Shown here: positions 7,252-15,253 of the stretch, in pieces
Layout: every line of letters begins with the position of its first letter
Numbering within the stretch: the first letter of the stretch is position 1
Source of the DNA: Pseudomonadota bacterium
GTDB taxonomy: Bacteria > Pseudomonadota > Alphaproteobacteria > Rhizobiales > Hyphomicrobiaceae
Reading direction: 5' to 3'
Assembly: GCA_023412745.1 (NCBI GenBank)
Contig: JAEZBZ010000335.1
Location: 1-25,484 of the forward strand
DNA: 25,484 nucleotides
The notes under the pieces: model-generated
The model's database searches: none
Seen by the model: the letters and a program-made list of their open reading frames with translations, nothing else
What the model was told of the DNA's origin: nothing
Program-made: the position numbers and the translations under genes

Positions 7252-9465
7252 CTACTTGGAATCCGCCGCGATGCTGCCGTCCCAGTCGTCCGGTGGAGGC
7301 CTCTGCCGGAAGTCGGCGATGCGTTCGGCGTAGATATCATACAGCGCAGCCAGCTTATCTCCGGCCGCCACACGCGCCTCGCCCAGCAAGCTCGAAGCTT
7401 CATCAAAACGCCGCCCCCGGAACGCCGCAAGCATGGCATCGTGACGCTGCTTCATCTCCAGAAACGCCGGATCGCGCGCGCCGTCTGCATCGGCCAGCAG
7501 GCCGTACACATGCAACGGCTCGGCGCGCCCCTTTACGCTGACATAGTCCAGTTCGATGAATCCGAGATCCGGCACCAAGGCAGCCGTCGCCTCTCCGACC
7601 ACGATCGGCACGCCGTAGGATTTGCTGCGGCCTTCCAGACGCGAGGCGATATTCACGCCGTCGCCGATCGCGGAATAATCGAAGCGATGCTGCGAGCCCA
7701 GATTGCCGACGCAGCAATCGCCTGTATTGAGACCGATGCCGATGCGGACCGGCGTGTGCGGCCGCCCCTCTGCCTGGGCTTCCGCCGCCCATTCGCTGTT
7801 CAGCCGGTCGACGTCGGTCAGCATGGTCATGGCGGCGGTGCACGCATTGCGCGCGTGGTCGGCGTCATCCAGCGGCGCGTTCCAGAACGCCATGATGGCG
7901 TCGCCCATGTATTTGTCGATGGTGCCGCGCGTGGCCAGGATCGAGTCGGTCAGCGGCGTCAGCAGCCGGTTGAGAAACCGCGTAAGCTGTTCGGCGTCCA
8001 GCCTCTCAGAAATCGTAGTGAACCCACGCACGTCGCAGAACAGCAGAGTCATCTCGCGCATTTCGCCGCCGAGCTTGAGCTTGCCGGGATCGGCGGCGAG
8101 TTCCGCCACCAGCGCGGGCGCCATATAGTGACTGAAGGCGGTGCGCACGCGCCGCCGCTCGCCCTCCGTGCGCAGATACAGGTAAACCGTCGTGGCGATG
8201 TAGACGAACGTCAGCGCCAGCGACGGATACACCGGATCGAGCAGCCAGCCGAAGCCGCGATAGGCGAGCCACGAACTGCCAACCGCGCCAGCCAGGGTCG
8301 CGAAACCGATCAGCGCGCTCCAGATCGCGCTGGTCATGTAAACCGCGAACGCGACCAGAATACCGCCCAGTACGAGAGCCACGATCTCAAGGCCGGTCGC
8401 AAAGTCGGGACGGCGCAGATGCGTGCCGAGCAGCATCTGTTCGATCGCCTGCGCGTGCACCTCGACGCCCGGCACCGCGGCATCGAGCGGCGTGGTGCGC
8501 AGGTCGAACAGCCCGGCCGCGCTGGTCCCGATCAGCACGATGCGACCCTCGATCTCCGAGCGATCGACCTTGCCATCCAGCAAGTCGGCGGCCGAGATAA
8601 ACCGGCGCCGGTCGCTCGGCGTGAAATGCACCCAGATCTGGCCCTGGGCGTCGGTCGGCACCTCGACCGCGCCGATGCGCATGGCGACAACACCGGTGCT
8701 GGCGCCGAACGCCTCCTCGCCGCTGGCACCGGACGATTTCACCACGATCGTGCCTGCGCCCTGCGCGACACGCACGGCTTCGGTTGCCAGCGAGGGATAG
8801 ACCGTGTCGCCGATACGCACGAGCAGCGGCAGGCGGCGGATGATCTGGTCCTGTTCCGGCACCCAGTTGAGCGAGCCCGAACCCTTGGCTTTGTCCTGCA
8901 GGACCGGCAGGCTCGACACTGCGCCCGGAAATGTCGGCACAAACTGTCCCGGATCATCGCCGGCCGTCGCAAAGCCCGCCCTTTGTGCTGGCGGCGCGGC
9001 GGTGCGGTCGCTGCCGATGAAGCCCAACACGACCGACGCCTCGGCGATCGCCGCCGCGAAGGCATCGTCGCCGGAGGGCAGACCTTCCAGCAGCGTCAGC
9101 ACCTGCTGCTTTGCCGGATCATCCGGCAGCCGCTTGATCGCGTCCAGGCTGACCGGACGATCCGGCTCGGACATGATGATATCGTAGCCGATCGCCGCCG
9201 CGCCGGCCTCCTGAAGCCGGGCGGTGATGTCGGCCATGGTGGCGCGCGGCCAGGGCCATTGCCCGATCCGCTCCAACGACGGGTCGTCAACGTCGATGAT
9301 GCGCACCGGCAATTCGGGATCGTAGGTCCGCGGCGCCACGAGTTGGAAGGTATCGAAGCCGAGCAGCCGCAGCCGCACGATCGGCGTCGGATCGGCAATG
9401 CGCACCAGTACGATCAGGCCCAGCAGCACCAGCACCGCTCCGGCATAGATCGTGCGTGATCGCAT
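7252..9465 (-). CDS. CHASE2-domain adenylate cyclase (class III)
   Basis: Inner-membrane receptor that makes cAMP from ATP. In the 737-residue form, TM1 is at about 6-22, then a large periplasmic CHASE2 domain (about 25-345; marks DVDDPSLERIGQWPWPR, GYDIIMSEPDRP, GRIVLIGTSAAGLFDLRTTP). Three membrane segments follow at about 358-428. The class III cyclase domain (about 465-655) holds metal aspartates D478 (FCDVRGFT) and D522 (KYMGDAIMAFW), K518 for adenine recognition, S598 at the second base-recognition position (usually Asp/Thr), and N605 and R609 (VNIASRLEG). A helical tail follows. I chose ATG 9465 because GGGGAG lies 8 bases upstream; a GTG at 9507 would add 14 residues. It heads the cassette with the barrel and FecR proteins. 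A conserved catalytic set argues for an active enzyme; the signal sensed is unknown. Confidence 0.93.
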   Translation of the reverse strand: MRSRTIYAGAVLVLLGLIVLVRIADPTPIVRLRLLGFDTFQLVAPRTYDPELPVRIIDVDDPSLERIGQWPWPRATMADITARLQEAGAAAIGYDIIMSEPDRPVSLDAIKRLPDDPAKQQVLTLLEGLPSGDDAFAAAIAEASVVLGFIGSDRTAAPPAQRAGFATAGDDPGQFVPTFPGAVSSLPVLQDKAKGSGSLNWVPEQDQIIRRLPLLVRIGDTVYPSLATEAVRVAQGAGTIVVKSSGASGEEAFGASTGVVAMRIGAVEVPTDAQGQIWVHFTPSDRRRFISAADLLDGKVDRSEIEGRIVLIGTSAAGLFDLRTTPLDAAVPGVEVHAQAIEQMLLGTHLRRPDFATGLEIVALVLGGILVAFAVYMTSAIWSALIGFATLAGAVGSSWLAYRGFGWLLDPVYPSLALTFVYIATTVYLYLRTEGERRRVRTAFSHYMAPALVAELAADPGKLKLGGEMREMTLLFCDVRGFTTISERLDAEQLTRFLNRLLTPLTDSILATRGTIDKYMGDAIMAFWNAPLDDADHARNACTAAMTMLTDVDRLNSEWAAEAQAEGRPHTPVRIGIGLNTGDCCVGNLGSQHRFDYSAIGDGVNIASRLEGRSKSYGVPIVVGEATAALVPDLGFIELDYVSVKGRAEPLHVYGLLADADGARDPAFLEMKQRHDAMLAAFRGRRFDEASSLLGEARVAAGDKLAALYDIYAERIADFRQRPPPDDWDGSIAADSK

Positions 9466-9670
9466 CGCTCGCGCTCCCCGGCCTGTCGGGGACGCGCATG
9501 CCTGCACGCCGTCCCTACCGATACCCGCTCACCTTCGGCTCGTACTTCTGATAGGCATGGCCGGCCAGCCCATGCAAGCCACATCGGCGTTGACCCGGAC
9601 CGCCGGCTCGGCTTCATAGGGCCCTGTCTGAGAATAGAGGGGCTAACCCTCCGACCGCGGAGTTCCACTG

Positions 9671-10642
9671 ATGTCGACTGTTCCAACCTTTGCCGGTGGC
9701 TGGCAGCAGGCCACGCGCTACCCGGATCCGGCCATTGTCGCCCTCGATCCACGCTTTGAAGCGTACTGGCTGAAGATGGCCGCCGTTGAGCGCATCGCCA
9801 CGGGTTGCAGATGGGCGGAAGGCCCGGTCTGGTTCGGTGACGGGCGCTACCTGCTGTGGAGCGACATTCCCAACAACCGCATGCTCAAGTGGGAAGAAGA
9901 AACCGGCGCGGTCAGCATTTATCGCAAGCCGTCCGACTACGGCAACGGCAACACCCGCGACCGCCAGGGCCGCCTGATCACCTGCGAGCACGGCGGCCGC
10001 CGTGTCATTCGCACCGAGTATGACGGCTCGGTCACGGTGCTGATCGACAGTTTTGACGGCAAGCGGCTGAACTCACCCAACGACGTGGTTGTAAAATCCG
10101 ACGGCTCGATCTGGTTCACCGATCCCGTGTTCGGCCTGCTTGGCTATTACGAGGGCAACAAGGACGAGCCGCAGATCGAGGCCAACGTGTATCGCCTCGA
10201 CCCGGACACGATGAAGCCCAGCATCGTCGCTGAAGGCGTGCTCGGCCCCAACGGCCTGTGCTTCTCGCCCGACGAGCAGATCCTCTACATCGTCGAGAGC
10301 CGCGGCATCCCGAACCGCAAGATCCTGGCCTATGACGTCACCGATGGCGGCCGCAAGCTGGCCAACAAGCGCGTGCTGATCGACGCCGGTGCGGGCGGTA
10401 CGCCGGATGGCATGCGCTGCGATATCGACGGCAACCTGTGGTGCGGCTGGGGCATGGGCTCTGCCGATCTCGACGGCGTCATGATCTTCGCGCCGGACGG
10501 CAAGCCGATCGGCCGCATCGCGCTGCCCGAGCGCTGCGCCAACGTTTGTTTCGGCGGCCGCAAGAACAACCGCCTGTTCATGGCAGCAAGCCAGTCGGTC
10601 TATGCGCTGTACGTCAACACGCAGGGCGCACCCGGCGGCTGA
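9671..10642 (+). CDS. SMP-30/gluconolactonase/LRE-family hydrolase
   Basis: Six-bladed propeller of the SMP-30/gluconolactonase family, 323 residues, no signal peptide, so probably cytoplasmic. Metal ligands match the family: E50 (WAEGPVWF), N137 (LNSPNDVVV), N194 (LGPNGLCFSPD) and D246 (GTPDGMRCD). DGSIWFTDP and DGNLWCGWG are typical blade strands. The expected reaction is hydrolysis of a sugar lactone or similar ester; the substrate cannot be read from the sequence. GGAG lies 8 bases before the ATG. It stands alone: the cyclase gene upstream is divergent and the repeat-protein gene downstream is convergent. There is no adjacent sugar dehydrogenase or transporter to narrow its role. Confidence 0.9.
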   Translation: MSTVPTFAGGWQQATRYPDPAIVALDPRFEAYWLKMAAVERIATGCRWAEGPVWFGDGRYLLWSDIPNNRMLKWEEETGAVSIYRKPSDYGNGNTRDRQGRLITCEHGGRRVIRTEYDGSVTVLIDSFDGKRLNSPNDVVVKSDGSIWFTDPVFGLLGYYEGNKDEPQIEANVYRLDPDTMKPSIVAEGVLGPNGLCFSPDEQILYIVESRGIPNRKILAYDVTDGGRKLANKRVLIDAGAGGTPDGMRCDIDGNLWCGWGMGSADLDGVMIFAPDGKPIGRIALPERCANVCFGGRKNNRLFMAASQSVYALYVNTQGAPGG

Positions 10643-10652
10643 TATCGCCTCG

Positions 10653-10684
10653 CGTGCGTCCCGGCCGACAAGCTGGGGCGCACG
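10653..10684. terminator. Shared terminator hairpin between convergent genes
   Basis: CGTGCGTCCC (10653-10662) pairs with GGGGCGCACG (10675-10684), 10 bp with one G-U, over a 12-base loop. It fills nearly all of the gap between the hydrolase stop and the minus-strand gene stop, so it probably ends both transcripts, though without a T-run. Confidence 0.55.
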
Positions 10685-10685
10685 A

Positions 10686-11657
10686 TCACTGCATGACGAC
10701 TTCGACTTGCGTCGTCTCGCCGTGCTGCACGGCAAAATCGCGCTTGTAAATACGGCCTGCAGAGCGTGCATTCACCGAATAGGTGCCGGGCGCCAATGTG
10801 TGTGTCGGCAGCGCGCCGACACTTTCCTTGATGGTTTCGCCGTTGGCGTCGAGCACGTTCCACTGCGTATCGGCCAAAGCCTCGCCACCAGCCCGCGTCA
10901 CCAGCTTGAACGTCACCTTGGCCGCGGCGTGCGCCACCTTCACCTCGGTCAGCTTGCCGGCCTCCACCGTGACATCGGCGCTGACGTGGGCGTTTGCGTC
11001 GCCGTACGTCGACACGACGTGATAGATGCCCGAGTTGAGCCGGATGATCAGACCCGGCTTGGCGCCACTCATGATCCGGGAGCGATTGCCGGCCTGATCG
11101 CGCTCATCGGAGAAAATGTCATAGCTGACGCTATTTGCCGGCGCCGGTTCGCCGTTGCCGACAAGCGCGGACAGCCGCAATCCACCCGCGTTGAGCACGA
11201 ACGGCTCTATGGACTGCACGCCCGCCTTGACCGTGATGCGGCGTGTCAGATGAGCCCGCCCGAAGGCCGCGTTGACGATGTAGTCACCTGGCGCGAGCCG
11301 CAATATGGGGCTGGAATCGCGATGCTGGCTGAGCATCTTGCGCGTTGCCGGATTGCCGGGCGTGCCGTCCTGGAAAACGCGCCAGACCAGCCCTTGATCA
11401 ATCCGCTGGCCGTCCTGCGTCAGCAGCGCCACAAGCGTCACCTGCGCACCGGAAGAATCGCGCTGGTTACGGGCGGCCTTGCTGTCACCGCCCGTACGCG
11501 GCACCACGGTCAGATTGCCTGCCGCATCCGGTACAGCGATCGATGACGGCCAGCTCGATGTAGAGCCGTCCTGTGCGTAGGCCGGGAACAATAGCCCCGT
11601 CAGCAGCAGAAGAACCGCTGCGAGTCCCCGCCAGACAGGGACAAGACCGATTCTCAT
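10686..11657 (-). CDS. Secreted protein with three beta-sandwich-like repeats
   Basis: No known family recognised. The 323-residue product has a clear signal peptide (1-28, cleavage after AYA). Three repeats of ~83 residues follow, each with a strand like VWRVFQDG / VSYDIFSDE / QWNVLDANGE and then a turn L-x-x-G-x-Y at PGDY (123-126), SGIY (209-212) and PGTY (290-293), ending in a V-x-V-x-x-G strand. The same module occurs five times in the protein encoded just upstream, and the last copies of the two proteins align closely. The ATG at 11657 has GGGGAAG 7 bases upstream. It starts 69 bases after the von Willebrand A gene stop, so the two probably form an operon. A periplasmic or surface adhesive/scaffold role with the vWA protein is inference. 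Confidence 0.8.
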   Translation of the reverse strand: MRIGLVPVWRGLAAVLLLLTGLLFPAYAQDGSTSSWPSSIAVPDAAGNLTVVPRTGGDSKAARNQRDSSGAQVTLVALLTQDGQRIDQGLVWRVFQDGTPGNPATRKMLSQHRDSSPILRLAPGDYIVNAAFGRAHLTRRITVKAGVQSIEPFVLNAGGLRLSALVGNGEPAPANSVSYDIFSDERDQAGNRSRIMSGAKPGLIIRLNSGIYHVVSTYGDANAHVSADVTVEAGKLTEVKVAHAAAKVTFKLVTRAGGEALADTQWNVLDANGETIKESVGALPTHTLAPGTYSVNARSAGRIYKRDFAVQHGETTQVEVVMQ

Positions 11658-11726
11658 TGCGCAACTTCCCCAAAATCCGTGGCAGGAATCGCGAGACTCA
11701 CCACCATCTGCGTCAATCTGATGGCC

Positions 11727-13754
11727 TTAGTCGACCGCCAGCTCAAGCGTCCGCTGCTCGCCGGGTTGCAGATCGACAGCCTTTTCGACGCGCCGCCCGC
11801 GCGTTTCGGCACGGACAATATAGCGGCCCGCCGCCAGTACGCCATGCGGCTCAGCCTCCATCGATCGCCACACGGAGCGACCCGCACCGTCGAGGACGTC
11901 CCAGAAAACATCGGCAGCATTGAGACCGCCTCCAGACCCGGTCAGCCGAAGCTGCACGACACTTGCCGGCGGCTCGAATGCGATATCCTGCTGCACGCCT
12001 TCGCGCAGATCGACATCGCGGGTGGCGAGCGCATTCAGCCCACCGACCTTGGCTTCGACGCGATAGCGGCCTGCTGGCAACTGCAAGCTGGCTTTCGGCT
12101 GATCGGCCCGCGCCACTACCTGCCCGTCGGCATCCAGGCGCACCACGCGATAGCTGACGTCCTGCTGCGGCATGGCAGCTGCCCCCGGCAGCCGCGTCGA
12201 CAGAGACAACTGGCCAAGTTTCAACGTCAGCGCCCGCACGACGTCGTCGCCGCCCTTGAGCGCGATCAGCTCGCGTGCTTCTGCGGCACCGCGCCCGGCC
12301 ACGAGATGGTAAGTGCCCGCCGGCAGCGTGAACACCGGCTCGGTGGCGACGGAGCGCGCAACTTCGCGACGCCCGGCAGGAGCATTCGGATCGTCCTCCA
12401 GCACGCTAAACAGCACCGCCTCGGATGTCGCTGCGCCGCCAAAGCTGTCACGCGCCTGCAGGCGAATGCGGCCGGTCGCGGCCATGATGTGCGGTGCGGC
12501 GCGGCTGCCCGCCTCGACCGCGATGATCTTCTCCGACCGGAATTGCCGATCCTGGGTGATCAGCCGATAGCTGCCTGCCGGCACGATCAATTCGCGATCC
12601 TGCGCCTGGCCAACCCACAGCACACGGCCACGGCGGGCATCCCCTTGCTTGTGCTCTTCAAGGCTGAGAACCATGGTGGATGGCTGTCCCGTGGCATCAT
12701 GGTGCGCCGCCTGCAGCTTGATCGCGCCCGCGTTGAGCGCGATAGCGGCCCGCGTCGGCCGATCGCTGACCACCTCCACATCCTGCCGTGCGGTGGCGTT
12801 GCCGAGCTGCGCCTCGACAATGTAGGCGCCCGGCGTCAGCGCCAAGCTTGGCTCGGCTTCTGTGACGTCCACCAGCGGCCTGCCCGAAGCCTCGCCTTGC
12901 CGGAATACGCGGAATTGCACCGGCTGCTTCAGCGGCGCGCTGCCCGGCGCCAGCGACGCACTGAGCCTCAGGCCCGGCGGCCCGATCTCCGGCTCCGGCG
13001 CCTTCGGGGTGGGCGTACCCTTGCCGGCCGGCTGCTGCGCGACCGGCGCCGGTCCCTGCAGACTAGCCAGATGCAGCGCCTCGCCGATGGCGCTGATCGC
13101 CGACGGCGCATCCTGCACGTCGAACATTTGCCCGCCGGTGATCTGCGGCACGCAGCGCATCAGCGCGACATCCTCCTGCCGCATGCCCAGGCTGACGACA
13201 TGAATGGCAAGCTGCGGCCGGATCCGCTTCAGGTCGCGTGCGACGGCGCACGGATCGCCCTGGCAATTGTCCAGATCGTCGTGCACCAGGATGATGCTGT
13301 CCTTGCCGAGCATATTGGGTGAAGCGTCGGCCACCGACACCAGCGCCAGGGCCAGCGGTCCCCGGCCCTTGGGATTGAGCTTATCCAGCGGCGCAACGAG
13401 CCGCGCGGCATCCACCGGCTGTGGTGTCACGGCCAGCTCGACATCGCTGCAATCGCCACGGCGGCGATGGCCGAACAAGGCCAGCCCCACCTCGGTGGTG
13501 CGGGCAAGACGCGGCAGGTTCTGGCGCAGCGCATCCCTTACGATTGCGAATTTCGGACCGGCGTCGCCGGCCAGTTTGCCCCACATCGACCCCGAACCGT
13601 CGATCACGAGTTGTACACGGGCTGTGTCGGCGGCCAACGCCACGCCAGCCTGCAGCGACAGTGCCATCACCGACGCCAACACCCCGATCACCGGGTTGCA
13701 CATGGCTCTACGGGACATCTTGAGCACGGGCGCGGCTTCCGGTGTGCGCATCAT
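11727..13754 (-). CDS. Secreted von Willebrand factor A protein with five C-terminal beta repeats
   Basis: The 675-residue form has a signal peptide ending near 41 (AGVALA), then a vWA domain (about 45-230) with the MIDAS motif DGSGSM (52-57). Other vWA strands are EVGLALFGHRRRGDCSDVEL (from 88) and IILVHDDLDNC (154-164). A Pro-rich linker (236-260) leads to five ~83-residue modules with turns PGAY (308-311), AGSY (393-396), AGTY (479-482), AGRY (561-564) and AGRY (642-645). MIDAS implies divalent-cation-dependent ligand binding. The start is uncertain: the frame is open to a TTG at 13856, with ATGs at 13790, 13754 and 13718. I prefer 13754, with AAGGA 10 bases upstream. The next gene downstream encodes three more copies of the module. 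Exact function unknown; an envelope adhesion or assembly role is likely. Confidence 0.85.
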   Translation of the reverse strand: MMRTPEAAPVLKMSRRAMCNPVIGVLASVMALSLQAGVALAADTARVQLVIDGSGSMWGKLAGDAGPKFAIVRDALRQNLPRLARTTEVGLALFGHRRRGDCSDVELAVTPQPVDAARLVAPLDKLNPKGRGPLALALVSVADASPNMLGKDSIILVHDDLDNCQGDPCAVARDLKRIRPQLAIHVVSLGMRQEDVALMRCVPQITGGQMFDVQDAPSAISAIGEALHLASLQGPAPVAQQPAGKGTPTPKAPEPEIGPPGLRLSASLAPGSAPLKQPVQFRVFRQGEASGRPLVDVTEAEPSLALTPGAYIVEAQLGNATARQDVEVVSDRPTRAAIALNAGAIKLQAAHHDATGQPSTMVLSLEEHKQGDARRGRVLWVGQAQDRELIVPAGSYRLITQDRQFRSEKIIAVEAGSRAAPHIMAATGRIRLQARDSFGGAATSEAVLFSVLEDDPNAPAGRREVARSVATEPVFTLPAGTYHLVAGRGAAEARELIALKGGDDVVRALTLKLGQLSLSTRLPGAAAMPQQDVSYRVVRLDADGQVVARADQPKASLQLPAGRYRVEAKVGGLNALATRDVDLREGVQQDIAFEPPASVVQLRLTGSGGGLNAADVFWDVLDGAGRSVWRSMEAEPHGVLAAGRYIVRAETRGRRVEKAVDLQPGEQRTLELAVD

Positions 13755-13841
13755 ATCGGGCGTATCCTTCCGCTGATGGGTGGCAGCCATGTCGGATTGT
13801 ACCTCAAGCCATTTTGCGATAGCGAGACTTAACCGACGATC

Positions 13842-13865
13842 ATGAGCAAAGGACAAAACGCGTGA
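13842..13865 (+). other. Possible 7-codon leader ORF overlapping the nitroreductase start
   Basis: ATG at 13842 opens MSKGQNA and stops at TGA 13863-13865, overlapping the nitroreductase GTG (13862) as GTGA. The AAGGA that serves the GTG lies inside it. It may be chance, or a coupling leader; it has no strong ribosome binding site of its own. Confidence 0.2.
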
Positions 13866-14431
13866 CGTCCCTGATCGATTTCCTTCTCACCCGCCGTTCC
13901 GCTAAACCAATCCTGCTCCAGGAGCCCGGCCCGGATGCCGCGCAGTTGCAGCAGATCCTGACAGCCGCCGCCCGCGTACCGGATCACAAGAAGCTGGCAC
14001 CCTGGCGCTTCGTTGTGTTCGAGGGCAACGCGCGGCGCGCCTTCGGCGAGGTGCTGGCTGACGTCTGCGCCGAGGAGGAAAAAGAGCCGTCTCACATCCG
14101 GCTGGAAGCCGAGCGTTCGCGCTTGACGCGCGCGCCGGTCGTCATCGCCGTCGTCTCCCGCATAGTGCCGAGCCCGGGCGCCCCGGAATGGGAACAGATC
14201 CTGTCGACGGGGGCATCCTGTCTGAACCTCTGCCTGGCGGCCAACGCCCTCGGGTTCGGCACCAGCTGGATCACAGAGTGGTACACCTATAGCCCTGGCG
14301 TCCGCAGCGCGCTAAAGCTCGCCGACAACGAGCGCATCGCCGGCTTCATCTACATCGGCACCGAAGCCGAAAAGCAGCCCGATCGCGATCGCCCGAACCT
14401 TTCCGACATCGTCACCCGCTGGACGCACTGA
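13862..14431 (+). CDS. Nitroreductase-family flavoprotein (YdjA-like)
   Basis: Small FMN-dependent NAD(P)H oxidoreductase, 189 residues, cytoplasmic. The FMN-binding start is LLTRRSAKP (9-17), then AAARVPDHKKLAPWRFVV with the conserved PWRF. APVVIAVV, the STGASCLNLCLAANALGFGTSW segment and a late GFIYIGTE strand are typical of the short YdjA subgroup. The start is GTG, supported by AAGGA 8 bases upstream. The next gene, a flavin reductase-like protein, starts 22 bases after its stop, so the pair is probably co-transcribed and flavin- or redox-related. It is divergent from the vWA gene. The physiological substrate is not known for this subgroup. Confidence 0.9.
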   Translation: MTSLIDFLLTRRSAKPILLQEPGPDAAQLQQILTAAARVPDHKKLAPWRFVVFEGNARRAFGEVLADVCAEEEKEPSHIRLEAERSRLTRAPVVIAVVSRIVPSPGAPEWEQILSTGASCLNLCLAANALGFGTSWITEWYTYSPGVRSALKLADNERIAGFIYIGTEAEKQPDRDRPNLSDIVTRWTH

Positions 14432-14453
14432 TCCGATTTCAAGGGAGCCTGCC

Positions 14454-15098
14454 ATGTTTTACGATTCAGTGGTCAACAAGCATGGCCTGCGGCACGACCC
14501 GTTCAAGGCGCTGATCGTGCCGCGCCCGATCGGCTGGGTCTCTACCGTCAGCAAGGATGGCGTCTGCAATCTGGGGCCGTACAGCTTCTTCAATGCAGTC
14601 AGCAGCAATCCCCACTACGTCATGTTCAGCTCCGGCGGCATGAAGGATAGCGTCCGCAATATCGAGGAAACCGGCGAATTCGTCTGCTCGCTGGCGACCT
14701 GGGATCTGCGCTACCACATGAACGTATCGTCGGCCAACGTACCGCATGGGGTAGATGAGTTTCCAATCTCGGGCCTGACCGCGGCCCCGTCCGAGATGGT
14801 ACGCCCGCCGCGCGTCAAGGAAAGCCCGGTCGCGTTTGAATGCCGCCATTGGAAGACGATCGTACTGCCCGCGGATGAAAGCCCCGGATCGCACGAACAT
14901 TACGTTGTGCTCGGACGGATCATCGGCATCTACATCGACGACGCCTTCATCAAGGACGGCATTGTCGATACCGGTGCCATGCGCCCGATCGCCCGCCTCG
15001 GCTATATGGAGTACGCAGTGGTCAATCCAGACACCGTGTTCACCATCCATCGGCCGAAGATCGATGCAGACGGCAACGTCGTCGCCGAGCGCGGCTGA
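14454..15098 (+). CDS. Flavin reductase-like FMN-binding split-barrel protein
   Basis: The 214-residue protein matches the flavin reductase-like domain: DPFKALIVPRPIGWVST (16-32), then NLGPYSFFNAVSSNPHYVMFS, FVCSLATWDL, and VKESPVAFECRHW with a later HYVVLGRIIGIYIDD. Members bind FMN and reduce flavin or act as redox partners; some have other roles, so the reaction is not certain. AAGGGAG lies 7 bases before the ATG. It follows the nitroreductase closely and is likely the second gene of that operon. No signal peptide is present, consistent with a cytoplasmic enzyme. Confidence 0.9.
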   Translation: MFYDSVVNKHGLRHDPFKALIVPRPIGWVSTVSKDGVCNLGPYSFFNAVSSNPHYVMFSSGGMKDSVRNIEETGEFVCSLATWDLRYHMNVSSANVPHGVDEFPISGLTAAPSEMVRPPRVKESPVAFECRHWKTIVLPADESPGSHEHYVVLGRIIGIYIDDAFIKDGIVDTGAMRPIARLGYMEYAVVNPDTVFTIHRPKIDADGNVVAERG

Positions 15099-15119
15099 GA
15101 TTCGCATCGTCGCCAAACT

Positions 15120-15140
15120 GCACTGCTGCTTAGGCAGTGC
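15120..15140 (+). terminator. Hairpin after the flavin reductase gene
   Basis: GCACTGC (15120-15126) pairs with GCAGTGC (15134-15140) over a 7-base loop, 21 bases past the stop. There is no T-run; it is a moderate terminator candidate. Confidence 0.4.
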
Positions 15141-15183
15141 TCGCCCTGAGCATTGGGGCTCGCACGTCTCCAACGAATCACTT

Positions 15184-15199
15184 AGTTCCTAGAACTAGG
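15184..15199 (+). promoter_or_regulatory. Interleaved palindromes upstream of the inverse autotransporter gene
   Basis: AGTTC-CTA-GAACT (15184-15196) overlaps CCTAG-AA-CTAGG (15188-15199). Two overlapping palindromes about 55 bases before the ATG suggest an operator. No regulator is identified. Confidence 0.35.
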
Positions 15200-15253
15200 G
15201 GAATTATGTGAATTTCGGCGTTGTACCGCGCGCCGTCGCAGCTTCGGGGGAGC

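Noticed and set aside
5931..7439. Longer start of the barrel protein (to 7439)
   Set aside because: The extra 110 residues have no similarity or signal peptide and overlap the 3' end of the cyclase gene; ATG 7109 gives a clean signal peptide with a good ribosome binding site.
7204..9459. Open frame of 751 codons on the plus strand opposite the cyclase gene
   Set aside because: It mirrors the cyclase gene in high-GC DNA, is rich in Arg/His/Gln without any domain, and the opposite strand encodes an intact CHASE2 cyclase.
11679..13322. Open frame of 547 codons on the plus strand opposite the vWA gene
   Set aside because: Antisense shadow: no motif, no signal peptide, biased composition; the minus strand has a convincing signal peptide, MIDAS motif and repeats.
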